Counted from the first letter of the stretch, positions 1 to 8,470 are shown. The stretch is DNA of 50,141 nt from Fimousia sp045616445 (GCA_045616445.1 JAZLGR010000032.1:1-50141); one strand, 5' to 3'. Notes: generated by a model from the letters alone, not told the origin. Numbers and translations: made by a program.

Positions 1-16
1 CTTTAGTGTATTTCAT
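1..16 (-). CDS. 5' end of a divergent gene, cut by the window edge
   Basis: Read on the minus strand, an ATG at 16-14 opens the peptide MKYTK before the window ends. It is preceded by a strong AGGAGG ribosome binding site with a 6-nt spacer (about 23-28). A -10 hexamer TATAAT lies further upstream on the same strand at 82-77. The product cannot be inferred from five residues. It is divergent from feoAB, so the two may share control. The start is called from the ribosome site and promoter alone. Confidence 0.6.
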
Positions 17-71
17 GGTAAACCTCCTGTTCACATGGAAGTTGTTACTGTCCACAGATTATTACTTCATG

Positions 72-122
72 TACGTATTATAACGTATCTGTGTCCAAAA
101 ACACCCCCCTCTGTGTCCAAAA
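72..122 (-). promoter_or_regulatory. Promoter of the divergent gene with a flanking palindrome and a tandem direct repeat
   Basis: On the minus strand the -10 box TATAAT (82-77) is exactly enclosed by a TACGT/ACGTA inverted repeat (72-76 and 83-87). Upstream of it the 13-mer TCTGTGTCCAAAA (plus-strand reading) occurs twice, at 88-100 and 110-122. The starts are 22 bp apart, about two helical turns. No good -35 hexamer is seen at the expected place, so the repeats probably bind a regulator there. The regulator is unknown. Confidence 0.55.
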
Positions 123-319
123 TTAGTTTACCACTTCAATTTTGAAAAACTCTATCAATTTCCCCCTATTTGTTGTATAATATGTAATGAGTTTTTACGC
201 ATTAAGGCAGATTTCTGCCAGGTTACAGAAGGGTTTTACGGTTTTGCAGAAACTTTCGATCAACCACCCCTTCCAAACCAAGCCAGAAAACAAGTATACA
301 AGAAAAAGGAAGAAAATAT
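123..319 (+). promoter_or_regulatory. feoAB promoter and 5' leader
   Basis: A TATAAT -10 box lies at 176-181; the matching -35 (around 153-158) is poor. Transcription would start near 187, giving a leader of about 130 nt. The leader contains a 6-2-6 inverted repeat GGCAGATTTCTGCC at 206-219, which could be an operator or a small hairpin. No reading frame in the leader looks real. The feoAB start has a purine-rich ribosome site (AGGAAG) about 7 nt before ATG 320. Confidence 0.45.
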
Positions 320-2653
320 ATGACATTAAAAGAATTAGCAATTGGCAAGTCTGCCATTATTCAGGAAGTTGGTGGCGAAGGCTCCCTGAGACAGCATTTC
401 CTGGATATGGGTGTGATTCCGGGGGCGAGAGTGAAAGTAGTGAAGCTTGCGCCGATGGGAGATCCGATGCAGCTGCGTATCCATGGGTATGAGCTGACAT
501 TGCGACTTGCAGATGCTGACAAGATCATCGTAAGAGAAACAACAGAAGAAGTTCCACCCAAACCGGAGCGAGTGAATAAACACATTCCACATCCGGGATT
601 TGGAGAAGGTGGAAAGTATCATGATAAAGAAGCGGAGGAAGCCCTTCCGGAAGGAACTTTACTTACTTATGCGCTGGTGGGTAATCAGAATTGTGGGAAG
701 ACCACATTATTCAATCAGCTGACCGGCTCCAACCAGCATGTTGGGAACTTCCCTGGGGTTACCGTTGACCGCAAAGACGGTGTGATAAGGGGCTATCCGA
801 ATACCAATATCACTGATTTACCGGGCATCTACTCCATGTCTCCATATACCAATGAGGAGCTGGTGTCCCGTGATTTCGTATTAAATCAGAAACCAAAAGC
901 GATTATTAATATCATCGACGCGACCAACATCGAGAGGAATATGTACCTTACCATGCAGCTTCTTGAGATGAATGTGCCAATGGTCATCGCCCTTAATATG
1001 ATGGACGAAGTCCTTGGCAATGGCGGATCCATCGACATCAATGAGATGGAAGAGATGCTTGGCGTTCCGGTTGTGCCGATTTCCGCATCCAAGAATCAGG
1101 GCGTGGATGAGCTTGTAGCTCATGCCATTCATATCGCTCATTTCCAGGAAAAACCATTACGACAGGATTTTTGTGATGAAGATGAGAATGGCGGTGCCGT
1201 ACATCGATGCATCCATGCAGTGATTCACTTAATTCAGGATCATTGTGAGCGCGAAGATGTGCCTGTCCGTTTTGCAGCAAGCAAGCTAGTGGAAGGGGAT
1301 GAGACAATCCTTGAGATGCTCAAGCTTGAAGAAAGCGAAAAAATGATGCTTGAGCATGTCATCAAGCAGATGGAGAACGAGCGTGGCCTTGACCGAAGCG
1401 CATCCATCGCAGACATGCGTTTCTCCTTCATCCAGAAGGTCTGCAACCAGACCGTCATCAAACCAAAAGAAAGCAGAGAATCCATCCGAAGCCAGAAAAT
1501 CGACAACATCCTAACTGGCAAATACACCGCGATCCCGACATTTATCGGCATCATGTTCCTCGTATTCTACTTGACATTCAATGTCATCGGAGCATGGCTT
1601 CAGGGCCTTTTCGAAACTGCCATTGATTATGTGATCAATACAGCAGACGCAGCCATGACAGCAGCACACGTCAATCACGCCGTGCAGGGCCTTGTGGTGG
1701 ACGGCATATTTGCCGGGGTTGGAAGCGTCTTAAGCTTCCTGCCGATCATCGTGACCCTGTTCTTCTTCCTGTCCATTTTAGAGGACAGTGGATATATGGC
1801 CAGGGTAGCATTTGTCATGGATAAGATGCTTAGAAAGATCGGGCTGTCCGGCCGAAGCATCGTGCCGCTGCTCATCGGATTTGGTTGTACCGTTCCTGCG
1901 GTCATGTCCACACGAACCCTGCCATCTGAGCGAGACCGACGCATGACGATCCTGCTGACGCCGTTCATGAGCTGTACCGCGAAACTGCCAATCTACGCAT
2001 TTTTTGTAAATGCATTCTTCCCGGGCAGAGGCGGCTTCATCATGGTGGGACTTTACCTATTAGGCATCGTGACCGGAATTTTGGTGGCATTCCTATTCAA
2101 ACAGACGTTATTCAAGGGAGAAGCAGTCCCATTTGTATTAGAATTACCAAATTATCGCTTGCCAGGTGCGAAGAATGTCATCCAGCTGCTTTGGGAGAAG
2201 GCCAAGGATTTCGTCACAAGAGCATTTACCGTAATCCTGCTGGCAACCATCGTCATCTGGTTCTTACAGAGCTTCAACCTGCATTTAAACCTGGTGGCAG
2301 ACTCCAAAGACAGCTTGCTCGCCATGATCGCAAGTGTGATAGTACCAATATTTAAGCCAATCGGTCTTGGAGACTGGAGAATCTGTACTTCCCTGATCAG
2401 TGGATTCATCGCTAAAGAAAGCGTGGTTTCCACTCTTCAGATTTTATATGCAAAGGGCGTCACATCCGTGATGTCATCTGCAACTGCGGCTACGCTTTTA
2501 GTATTCAGTTTATTGTATACACCATGCGTTGCTGCCATTGCTTCTATTAAGAGAGAGCTGGGCACCTACTGGGCAATGATCCTGATCATCTGGCAGTGTG
2601 CCGTTGCCTGGGTCGTAGCTTTAGCCGTGCATCTGATCATGATGCTATTTTAG
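320..2653 (+). CDS. feoB: Ferrous iron transporter, fused FeoA-FeoB
   Basis: This 777-residue protein imports Fe(II) across the inner membrane. Residues 1-72 form a FeoA (SH3-like) domain that is usually a separate small protein. FeoB follows: a cytosolic G domain with G1 GNQNCGKT (121-128), G3 DLPG (166-169) and G4 NMMD (about 227), then a helical spacer and the C-terminal multi-helix membrane core with two Gate regions (from about 405). The protein ends without a FeoC-like extension. FeoA normally modulates FeoB through direct contact, so the fusion fixes the two at equal amounts. The gene opens a same-strand run of genes, with 41 nt to the next. Iron control is plausible, but no recognisable Fur box was found. 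Confidence 0.96.
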   Translation: MTLKELAIGKSAIIQEVGGEGSLRQHFLDMGVIPGARVKVVKLAPMGDPMQLRIHGYELTLRLADADKIIVRETTEEVPPKPERVNKHIPHPGFGEGGKYHDKEAEEALPEGTLLTYALVGNQNCGKTTLFNQLTGSNQHVGNFPGVTVDRKDGVIRGYPNTNITDLPGIYSMSPYTNEELVSRDFVLNQKPKAIINIIDATNIERNMYLTMQLLEMNVPMVIALNMMDEVLGNGGSIDINEMEEMLGVPVVPISASKNQGVDELVAHAIHIAHFQEKPLRQDFCDEDENGGAVHRCIHAVIHLIQDHCEREDVPVRFAASKLVEGDETILEMLKLEESEKMMLEHVIKQMENERGLDRSASIADMRFSFIQKVCNQTVIKPKESRESIRSQKIDNILTGKYTAIPTFIGIMFLVFYLTFNVIGAWLQGLFETAIDYVINTADAAMTAAHVNHAVQGLVVDGIFAGVGSVLSFLPIIVTLFFFLSILEDSGYMARVAFVMDKMLRKIGLSGRSIVPLLIGFGCTVPAVMSTRTLPSERDRRMTILLTPFMSCTAKLPIYAFFVNAFFPGRGGFIMVGLYLLGIVTGILVAFLFKQTLFKGEAVPFVLELPNYRLPGAKNVIQLLWEKAKDFVTRAFTVILLATIVIWFLQSFNLHLNLVADSKDSLLAMIASVIVPIFKPIGLGDWRICTSLISGFIAKESVVSTLQILYAKGVTSVMSSATAATLLVFSLLYTPCVAAIASIKRELGTYWAMILIIWQCAVAWVVALAVHLIMMLF

Positions 2654-2694
2654 GCAAATGCACCCATTAAACCTACCAGTTATTGGAGAAAACA

Positions 2695-3117
2695 ATGAAG
2701 AAGATATATCTTGCAAGTCCATTTTTTAATGAAGTGGAGCTTACATATGTTTCAAAAGCAGAAGAAATCTTAAGAAGCAGAGGGTATTCTGTATACAGTC
2801 CGAGGGAACATGAATACCGCGGCGCAGATGCCGGTACCCCTACCTGGGCGCTGGGCATTTTCAATGAGGACCGCAAATTCATCGACAGCAGCGACTTAGT
2901 GGTCATGCTGTACCACGGCAACTACAGCGATTCTGGGACAGCCTGGGAGTGTGGCTATGCCTACGGCATCCACAAGCCAGTGGTTGTTGTTCAGCTTGGA
3001 GAGAATTCTAACTTAATGGTCCATGTGGGCAGCCACGCCAACATCACATTTGACCAGCTTGCAACCTACGATTTTGACCTGCTTCCGTCTGCCGAGTACA
3101 CCGGAGCCATGTTTTAG
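2695..3117 (+). CDS. Nucleoside 2-deoxyribosyltransferase family protein
   Basis: The 140-residue protein matches the nucleoside 2-deoxyribosyltransferase fold. It has an N-terminal KKIYLASPFF strand-loop, a YSPRE segment, and the active-site stretch SDSGTAWECGYAYG whose Glu is the expected nucleophile. A C-terminal NLMVHVGSHANI segment fits the part that completes the neighbour subunit's active site in this family. Family members swap or hydrolyse bases of deoxynucleosides or nucleotides; the substrate here is unknown. ATG 2695 is preferred over an in-frame TTG at 2683, because the GGAG ribosome site (2685-2688) overlaps that TTG and lies 6 nt before the ATG. It is followed 13 nt later by the AAA gene. 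Confidence 0.85.
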   Translation: MKKIYLASPFFNEVELTYVSKAEEILRSRGYSVYSPREHEYRGADAGTPTWALGIFNEDRKFIDSSDLVVMLYHGNYSDSGTAWECGYAYGIHKPVVVVQLGENSNLMVHVGSHANITFDQLATYDFDLLPSAEYTGAMF

Positions 3118-3130
3118 AGGAGTGTGAGAG

Positions 3131-4357
3131 ATGAAAAGAAGTTTTTCAACCATGGTAAAAGAAGTTAAGAAGAAGAAACGTCCTATGAGCAAGAAGGAAC
3201 GACTCCTGTTCCTGCTGCTGATCATTGTCATTGCCGCCGGAATTATCTGGTACGGCTATGTGACTGGCCAGCCGGATGAAGAGGACTACATGGCCTACCC
3301 TAGATTCGTGAGTAAGGTAAAGGACGGCAAAGTGGTAGCTGCCAAAGTGGACGACCGCTACGTGAAATTCACCATGAAGTCCGGCGCAGAGCTTTATACC
3401 GACAACCCGGATTATGATAAATTCAAGCAGTTTCTGCTTGTCAATGGCGTGAGAGTGGAAGAACCAGGCAAAACTCTGGCCGCAACCATTGCTGATGTGA
3501 CTGACATCATCTTTAACCTGCTGTTCTTCGCATTTATCGGATTTTTACTCTATCAGTTCCTTGGACTGACCGGTAAAAACACCTTCAAAGTGGTGAAGTA
3601 TACCGATGTGACCTTCGAGGACGTTTGCGGTATGGACGACGTGAAGGAAGAGATGATGAGTGCCGTTGAAATCCTGAAATATCCAGACCGATTTGCCGCG
3701 ATGGGCATCCGTCCAATCAAGGGCATCATCCTTGAGGGGCCTCCGGGCAACGGAAAAACCCTCTTTGCCAAGGCACTGGCAACAGAATGCCACGTGAATT
3801 TTATCGCAGCCAAGGGCGCCGATTTCCAGAGCGCCATCATGAGCATGGGCGCTGCCAAAACCAAGAGCCTCTTTATGAAGGCCAAGAGACAGCGACCTTG
3901 TATCATATTTATTGACGAATTTGACAGCATCGGCGAACGCAGAAATTATGCGGGCACTGGCATCGACAAAGAAAATAACCGTATCATCACGACCATGCTG
4001 AATATGATGGATGGATTTGAGGACAATGAGGGTGTCTTAGTCATCGCGGCAACCAATTCCTACCATTCATTAGACCGCGCCCTGGTGCGTCCTGGCCGTT
4101 TTGATCTGAAATATCATATCGGAAATCCGGATGACGATACCATCCGCGAGCTCATCGAGTATTACACTATCGGGAAGGCAATCGATTCTCAGGTGGATAT
4201 GGATGATCTGGTGGCATCATTTGCCGGATTATCCTGTGCGGCCATCGAAACCATCATCAATGAGGCCGCAACCATGGCGGCGAAGAACCGCACCAAGCTG
4301 ATCACCGCCGAATACCTTGAAGAGGCAAAGCGCCGCACTTCCTACACGAAAGAATAG
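3131..4357 (+). CDS. Membrane-anchored AAA ATPase, FtsH-like without the peptidase domain
   Basis: The 408-residue protein has a basic N-terminus, a first membrane helix (about 24-43), a short extracytoplasmic domain, a second helix (about 126-146) and one AAA module. Visible motifs are Walker A GPPGNGKT (203-210), Walker B IIFIDEF (258-264), and a second region of homology with Asn309 and both arginine fingers Arg320 and Arg323. This is the FtsH layout, but the protein stops after the AAA lid. No HEXXH zinc-peptidase domain follows, and FtsH proteins are usually over 600 residues. The pore loop that reads MFVG in FtsH reads IMSM here, so the aromatic residue and Gly are missing. A membrane remodelling or regulatory ATPase is likelier than a protease. 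It has a GAGGAG ribosome site and 12 nt to the next gene. Confidence 0.88.
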   Translation: MKRSFSTMVKEVKKKKRPMSKKERLLFLLLIIVIAAGIIWYGYVTGQPDEEDYMAYPRFVSKVKDGKVVAAKVDDRYVKFTMKSGAELYTDNPDYDKFKQFLLVNGVRVEEPGKTLAATIADVTDIIFNLLFFAFIGFLLYQFLGLTGKNTFKVVKYTDVTFEDVCGMDDVKEEMMSAVEILKYPDRFAAMGIRPIKGIILEGPPGNGKTLFAKALATECHVNFIAAKGADFQSAIMSMGAAKTKSLFMKAKRQRPCIIFIDEFDSIGERRNYAGTGIDKENNRIITTMLNMMDGFEDNEGVLVIAATNSYHSLDRALVRPGRFDLKYHIGNPDDDTIRELIEYYTIGKAIDSQVDMDDLVASFAGLSCAAIETIINEAATMAAKNRTKLITAEYLEEAKRRTSYTKE

Positions 4358-4369
4358 GCGGGTGATGTC

Positions 4370-4939
4370 ATGAAAGTCATTTTTCTTGACGTGGACGGCG
4401 TGCTTAATTCCATGAGCTATTACCAGAACGTGACCGATGTCTTCGAGGAGGCAGTTAACCCGGCAAATGTTACTGAGCTTGCCCACGTTGTGGCTGCAAC
4501 CGGCGCTAACATCGTGCTCATCTCCTCCTGGAGAGGCGGATGGGAGAAGAATCCAGAGGAATGCGGAGAAGACGGTGCCATCTTAAATCGTGCTTTGGCA
4601 GCCGAAAACCTTCAGATTTTCGACAAAACTGGCGCATCTGACTTCTACACAAGAGAAGGCAGATCCTTAGAGGTTCTGGAATGGATCAGAAACTGCCCTT
4701 CTTTATATCAAGAAGAAGTGGAACACATCGTGATCATCGATGACAATGATTTCTACTGGGAGAAGCACGGCCTTGCAGAATATTGGGTGGAAACCGATTT
4801 TTTAGGGCCGGCCTTAGACCGGGCACACGCTGACACCGCCATTGACATCCTTTCAAAACCATTCAAATGCGCATCGAAAAATGATCATCGCGCAAAGGGA
4901 TTTTTCGCGAAATTGAGCGGATATTTCAAGAAGCAGTAA
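4370..4939 (+). CDS. Small HAD-superfamily hydrolase
   Basis: The 189-residue protein starts with FLDVDGVLNS, whose Asp7 and Asp9 are the HAD nucleophile and acid/base pair. A middle SSWRGGW segment and a later VIIDDNDF segment fit motifs II and IV. There is no large cap domain. The pattern resembles small HAD proteins (HAD_SAK group) that have been linked by sequence surveys to RNA repair-like phosphatases; the substrate is unknown. The C-terminal 35 residues are basic and could bind nucleic acid or membrane. It lies 12 nt after the AAA gene with a GGGTGATG ribosome site, so it is probably cotranscribed. Confidence 0.75.
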   Translation: MKVIFLDVDGVLNSMSYYQNVTDVFEEAVNPANVTELAHVVAATGANIVLISSWRGGWEKNPEECGEDGAILNRALAAENLQIFDKTGASDFYTREGRSLEVLEWIRNCPSLYQEEVEHIVIIDDNDFYWEKHGLAEYWVETDFLGPALDRAHADTAIDILSKPFKCASKNDHRAKGFFAKLSGYFKKQ

Positions 4940-4968
4940 GTGTGATATAATATTTTAGGAGAAAAATC

Positions 4969-5745
4969 ATGGGATTTTTTGCAAAAACAAAGTACTGTAT
5001 TTGTTGTCATAATCGCATTCATCTTGTCGGCGATCAGGCCATGCGCCTGCCGGAATCCGAAGGTGACGAGATCATCTGCGGAGATTGCTATAAGAAGGTG
5101 ACAACCGGTGCCTATGAAGAGATGATGCATGCCAACACAAGGGAAGAAGCAGACGCTGCTTATCAGCGCGCTGTCTCAGGTCTTGCCAAGTACTGGTTTG
5201 ATACCAAGGGCGATCGTTATGTGACACAGTTTTATGATCGTGAGAAAGCAAAGTGCCTGGAGAAGATTGGTGAGGTGAAATCACCAGATTGTGACACAAA
5301 TCCTCTCACAATGCTAAATCCACGCACCATGTTAGTCAGTGCCTGCCTGTTAGGCGTCAACTGCCGATACAACGGCATCCCAAAAGCCAATGACAAGGTG
5401 CTTACTTTATTAGAAAATAAGAATCTGACCTTGATTCCGGTCTGTCCGGAACAGCTTGGCGGACTTCCTACACCCCGTGTTCCATCAGAACGATGTGGCG
5501 ACTTAGTCGTCAATGCCGAGGGCATCGATGTAACCGAGCAGTATCGTCGTGGGGCAGAAGAAGCATTGAAGCTTGCGAAGCTTTATCAAGTGGACGGCGC
5601 AATCTTGAAAGCCAAAAGTCCTTCCTGCGGATGCGGGAAAATCTACGACGGAACATTTGCCAAGGTGCTGTGTGATGGAGACGGCGTGACAACCCAGTAT
5701 TTGAAAGAGAATGACATTCCGGTGATGACGGAAGAAGATTTATAA
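4969..5745 (+). CDS. Zinc-ribbon plus DUF523 (TudS-type) protein
   Basis: The 258-residue protein has two parts. Residues 8-42 carry a CxxC...CxxC zinc-ribbon (Cys10, Cys13, Cys37, Cys40), followed by a helical linker. Residues 120-258 form a complete DUF523 domain starting SACLLGVNCRYNG and containing PVCPEQLGG and SPSCGCGKI. DUF523 is usually a stand-alone protein of about 150 residues. Characterised members (TudS) use conserved cysteines to hold a [4Fe-4S] cluster and remove sulfur from thiouracil; Cys126, Cys159 and Cys220 here are good candidates for the ligands. Met121 could be an internal start but has no ribosome site, and the AGGAG before 4969 is good. The desulfidase role is inferred from the family. 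Confidence 0.8.
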   Translation: MGFFAKTKYCICCHNRIHLVGDQAMRLPESEGDEIICGDCYKKVTTGAYEEMMHANTREEADAAYQRAVSGLAKYWFDTKGDRYVTQFYDREKAKCLEKIGEVKSPDCDTNPLTMLNPRTMLVSACLLGVNCRYNGIPKANDKVLTLLENKNLTLIPVCPEQLGGLPTPRVPSERCGDLVVNAEGIDVTEQYRRGAEEALKLAKLYQVDGAILKAKSPSCGCGKIYDGTFAKVLCDGDGVTTQYLKENDIPVMTEEDL

Positions 5746-5765
5746 TAAATAGTAGTAGAACAAAC

Positions 5766-6278
5766 ATGATATTTTTAGTAGAGCAACATTACAAAGAATT
5801 TTATGATGGACTGATCGAAAAGCTTGGCATGAAGCCGGAGCTGATGACCATGATCAAGCGGGTCAACAAGCTGATCACCGCATTCATGTACATGGCCTAT
5901 CCTATTGTAGTGGCTTGGCTTTTGTATACAAGAAATCCGGATGTGGTGAAGATCATTGCCGTTCCCGGCGTATTCTTCGTGCTGGTATCAGTAGTACGTA
6001 AGAAAATCAACCGCAGACGACCTTATGAAGCATGGGAAATCGATAACCTGATAAAGAAGGATACCAGGGGGCAGTCTATGCCGAGCAGACATGTATTCTC
6101 CTCCACCATTATCTCCATGGCATTTTGCTATCTGTGGTGGCCGGTAGGTGTGATCTGTCTCATGTTAAGTGCCTTAGAAGCAGTGATCCGTGTGGTTGGA
6201 GGCGTGCATTACCCATCCGATGTGACGGTGGGATATGTGGTCGGCGTGCTTTCCGGGCTGCTGATCTTCATTTTGTAA
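5766..6278 (+). CDS. PAP2-family membrane phosphatase
   Basis: The 170-residue integral membrane protein carries all three PAP2 signature blocks: K-x6-RP (KKINRRRP region, about 81-88), PSRH (about 105-108), and the later RVVGGVHYPSD block with the catalytic His. Three or four membrane helices are visible. Such proteins remove phosphate from lipids, for example undecaprenyl diphosphate or phosphatidate. The exact substrate is not readable, though undecaprenyl-PP recycling is common for this size. The start at 5766 has no clear ribosome site; it follows the previous stop by 20 nt and may rely on coupling. Confidence 0.85.
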   Translation: MIFLVEQHYKEFYDGLIEKLGMKPELMTMIKRVNKLITAFMYMAYPIVVAWLLYTRNPDVVKIIAVPGVFFVLVSVVRKKINRRRPYEAWEIDNLIKKDTRGQSMPSRHVFSSTIISMAFCYLWWPVGVICLMLSALEAVIRVVGGVHYPSDVTVGYVVGVLSGLLIFIL

Positions 6279-6379
6279 GTTGCCAATTTTAGACGATGGA
6301 ATGAAATCGATCGTATATAGAGATAATTATATAGAGATAATATAGAAAATAAAGTATAAATCACTAAGGGATAAAATTT

Positions 6380-7702
6380 ATGGAACTATCATTTGGAGAT
6401 AAAATTTCATATGGCTTAGGCGGATTTGGCAAAAATATCGCCTACGGTGTTGTGGCGTCCTATACGCTTTACTATTACAACTCCGTTCTGGGCATCAGTG
6501 CGTCCTTCGTTGCCATGCTTTTGATGGTGGCGCGAATCTTCGACGCCTTCAACGATCCACTAATGGGTGTGGTCGTTGCCAAAACCAGATCCAAATACGG
6601 GCGCTACAAGCCATGGATCTTAACTGGCGCTCTGACCAATGCGATTATCATGTATGCCATGTTTACCGTGCCCCATGCACTTTCTGGCACAGGACTTAAG
6701 ATGTATGTGACGATCACCTATTTCCTTTGCGGTATCACATACACGTTATCGGATATTCCTTACTGGTCCATCATCCCTGCCATCACGCGACATGGAAAGG
6801 GCAGAGAGAGCCTTACTGTTCTGGCAAGAACATTTTCCGGAATTGGAGCAGCTCTGCCGACCATCATTACCATGACGTTGGTGACATTCTTCGGCCGCGG
6901 CGAGACGAGAGAAGCATACCGCCTGGGATTTTCAAGGCTGGTACTGGTGATTTCCGTCCTCTATGCCGTTACCACGATCATCACCTTCCTGCACTTGCCA
7001 AATGGTGAGCTGTCAGAACCCCAGGATTCCTCGGTGAAGGAGCTGCTGGGCGCATTAGTTACCAATGACCAGGCCATGAACCTGGCCGTCATCATTATTT
7101 GCTTCAATGCGGCCATTCAGATGACCCTGAATCTGGCCCTTTATATGTTCCAGTATGACATTGGCGATCCGGGATTGTACTCTGTATTCATGATGATCAT
7201 CGGCGCTATGCAGCTGCTTGCCATGACGATCATCTACCCAATAGCGAGAAAGCGCTTCAACAACCGAAGCATCTTTTTCAGCGCCTGTCTGGTTGCTGTT
7301 CTTGGCTATGTGATCGTGACGGGCATTATATTCGTCCACAAGCTGACCATCTGGTCTCTGCTCATTCCTGGCATCTGCATCTCTTATGCAAATGGAATTG
7401 GCTACGTTCAGACAACGATTTTCGTTGCGGGGGCCATCGACTACGGGGAAGCCCAGAGTGGAAAAAGAAATGATAGTATCATCTCATCCCTCCAGACCCT
7501 GATGATCAAGTTCAGCTCCGCCTTGGCAGTATTCGTTGCCGGTACCGGAATTGATGCTGTAGGACTGAAGGTTCACGCTTTGGAACAGACGATTATGACA
7601 TTAAAAGCCATGAGGTGTTTATTTGCCGTGCCACCATTATGCTTTATGGTCATTGCAATGCTCATGTTCTATCGAAAGAAATCTATCGGACTAGATGTAT
7701 AA
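6380..7702 (+). CDS. GPH-family sugar:cation symporter (MFS fold)
   Basis: The 440-residue protein has 12 hydrophobic segments and the N-terminal pattern of the glycoside-pentoside-hexuronide family (MelB/XylP): GDKISYGLGGFGKN, then RIFDAFNDPLMG and TRSKYGRYKPW. It would import a sugar or glycoside with Na+ or H+ into the cytoplasm. The substrate cannot be read, and no glycoside hydrolase is adjacent. The 101-nt gap upstream contains two near copies of TATAGAGATAAT and an AAGGGAT ribosome site. This gap may hold its own promoter. Confidence 0.9.
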   Translation: MELSFGDKISYGLGGFGKNIAYGVVASYTLYYYNSVLGISASFVAMLLMVARIFDAFNDPLMGVVVAKTRSKYGRYKPWILTGALTNAIIMYAMFTVPHALSGTGLKMYVTITYFLCGITYTLSDIPYWSIIPAITRHGKGRESLTVLARTFSGIGAALPTIITMTLVTFFGRGETREAYRLGFSRLVLVISVLYAVTTIITFLHLPNGELSEPQDSSVKELLGALVTNDQAMNLAVIIICFNAAIQMTLNLALYMFQYDIGDPGLYSVFMMIIGAMQLLAMTIIYPIARKRFNNRSIFFSACLVAVLGYVIVTGIIFVHKLTIWSLLIPGICISYANGIGYVQTTIFVAGAIDYGEAQSGKRNDSIISSLQTLMIKFSSALAVFVAGTGIDAVGLKVHALEQTIMTLKAMRCLFAVPPLCFMVIAMLMFYRKKSIGLDV

Positions 7703-7739
7703 ATTGGATGAATTATTCAAATAGAAGGAGACAACCGCT

Positions 7740-8291
7740 ATGCGATTATTTGGAACAGTTCCGCTTCGAACCGAACATTTGGAATTAAGAAGATATAAGG
7801 CAGAAGATGCTCTGGCATTGTATACCTTTAGCAAGCGTCCGGAGATGTTCCGCTACATTACCTTCAAGCCTTGTGCGACCCTTCCTGGTGCAAAAGAATT
7901 CATTGAGATGAATATGTATCAGTATCAGCACGATCAGTCTTTCTTTGGCTGGGCCATCACAGTGGATGACCAGATCATCGGGTCCATCGGCTGCTACAAC
8001 ATGGACACAGAGAATGAGAGCTGCGAGATCGGATATAACGTAAGCTCTGATTACTGGGGCAAAGGGTATGCAACCGAGTCCACAAAGGCAGTGCTTCGAT
8101 ACCTCTTCGAAACCATCCAGATCCATAAGGTCTGCGCTTCCGTACATGTTGAGAATCAGGCTTCCATGAAAGTCCTTGAAAAATGTGGCATGACCTATGA
8201 AGGGAATGCGAGGGAGACTTTTAAGGAGAAGGATGGAAGTTTTAGTGATACGTATTATTATGGGATTACACGTGGAGAATATATGGGATAG
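7740..8291 (+). CDS. GNAT N-acetyltransferase, RimJ/RimL-like
   Basis: The 183-residue protein begins TEHLELRRYKAEDALAL and has the GNAT motif A segment YWGKGYATES, with the acetyl-CoA pyrophosphate loop, followed by HVENQASMKVLEKCGM, typical of the RimJ/RimL/SpeG-like group. These enzymes acetylate protein N-termini, ribosomal proteins or small amines; the target is unknown. It follows the symporter by 37 nt with a strong AGAAGGAG ribosome site. Its stop codon touches the first arm of the large inverted-repeat block downstream. Confidence 0.88.
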   Translation: MRLFGTVPLRTEHLELRRYKAEDALALYTFSKRPEMFRYITFKPCATLPGAKEFIEMNMYQYQHDQSFFGWAITVDDQIIGSIGCYNMDTENESCEIGYNVSSDYWGKGYATESTKAVLRYLFETIQIHKVCASVHVENQASMKVLEKCGMTYEGNARETFKEKDGSFSDTYYYGITRGEYMG

Positions 8292-8363
8292 CTTCTACAG
8301 CTTCGTTGTCTCATCTTCTTCTCAAATACATCTCAAAAGAACAGACAGCGAAGCAGTAGAAGC
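8291..8363 (+). repeat. Stem-loop with 21-nt arms just after the acetyltransferase stop
   Basis: The left arm at 8291-8311 (GCTTCTACAGCTTCG...) pairs with 8343-8363. There are one mismatch and one G-U pair over 21 positions, and a loop of 31 nt. No U-tract follows, so this is not a simple terminator. It begins on the last base of the stop codon and could act as a 3'-end stabiliser or belong to the larger repeat block downstream. Confidence 0.7.
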
Positions 8364-8470
8364 GATTCCAGAGGTTCACGAACAGAAGAAGTATAATATA
8401 ATTAATAATTTATATTGGGCTTTGCCCAGACTAATATAATGATATAAAGTTAGGACGATAAAGAATAACT
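8364..8470. other. AT-rich spacer between two inverted repeats
   Basis: No gene is supported here. A small hairpin GGGCTTTGCCC at about 8417-8427 sits within a partly self-complementary TATATT...AATATA context. The rest is AT-rich without visible signals. Confidence 0.5.

Noticed and set aside
187..492. A 101-codon plus-strand frame overlapping the feoAB start
   Set aside because: It has no ribosome site, runs out of frame through the FeoA domain and has no recognisable product.
2683..2694. TTG start for the deoxyribosyltransferase
   Set aside because: It overlaps the GGAG ribosome site that serves ATG 2695.
8197..8439. An 80-codon plus-strand frame at the acetyltransferase end
   Set aside because: It overlaps the real gene in another frame and runs through the first stem-loop; no ribosome site or homology is visible.
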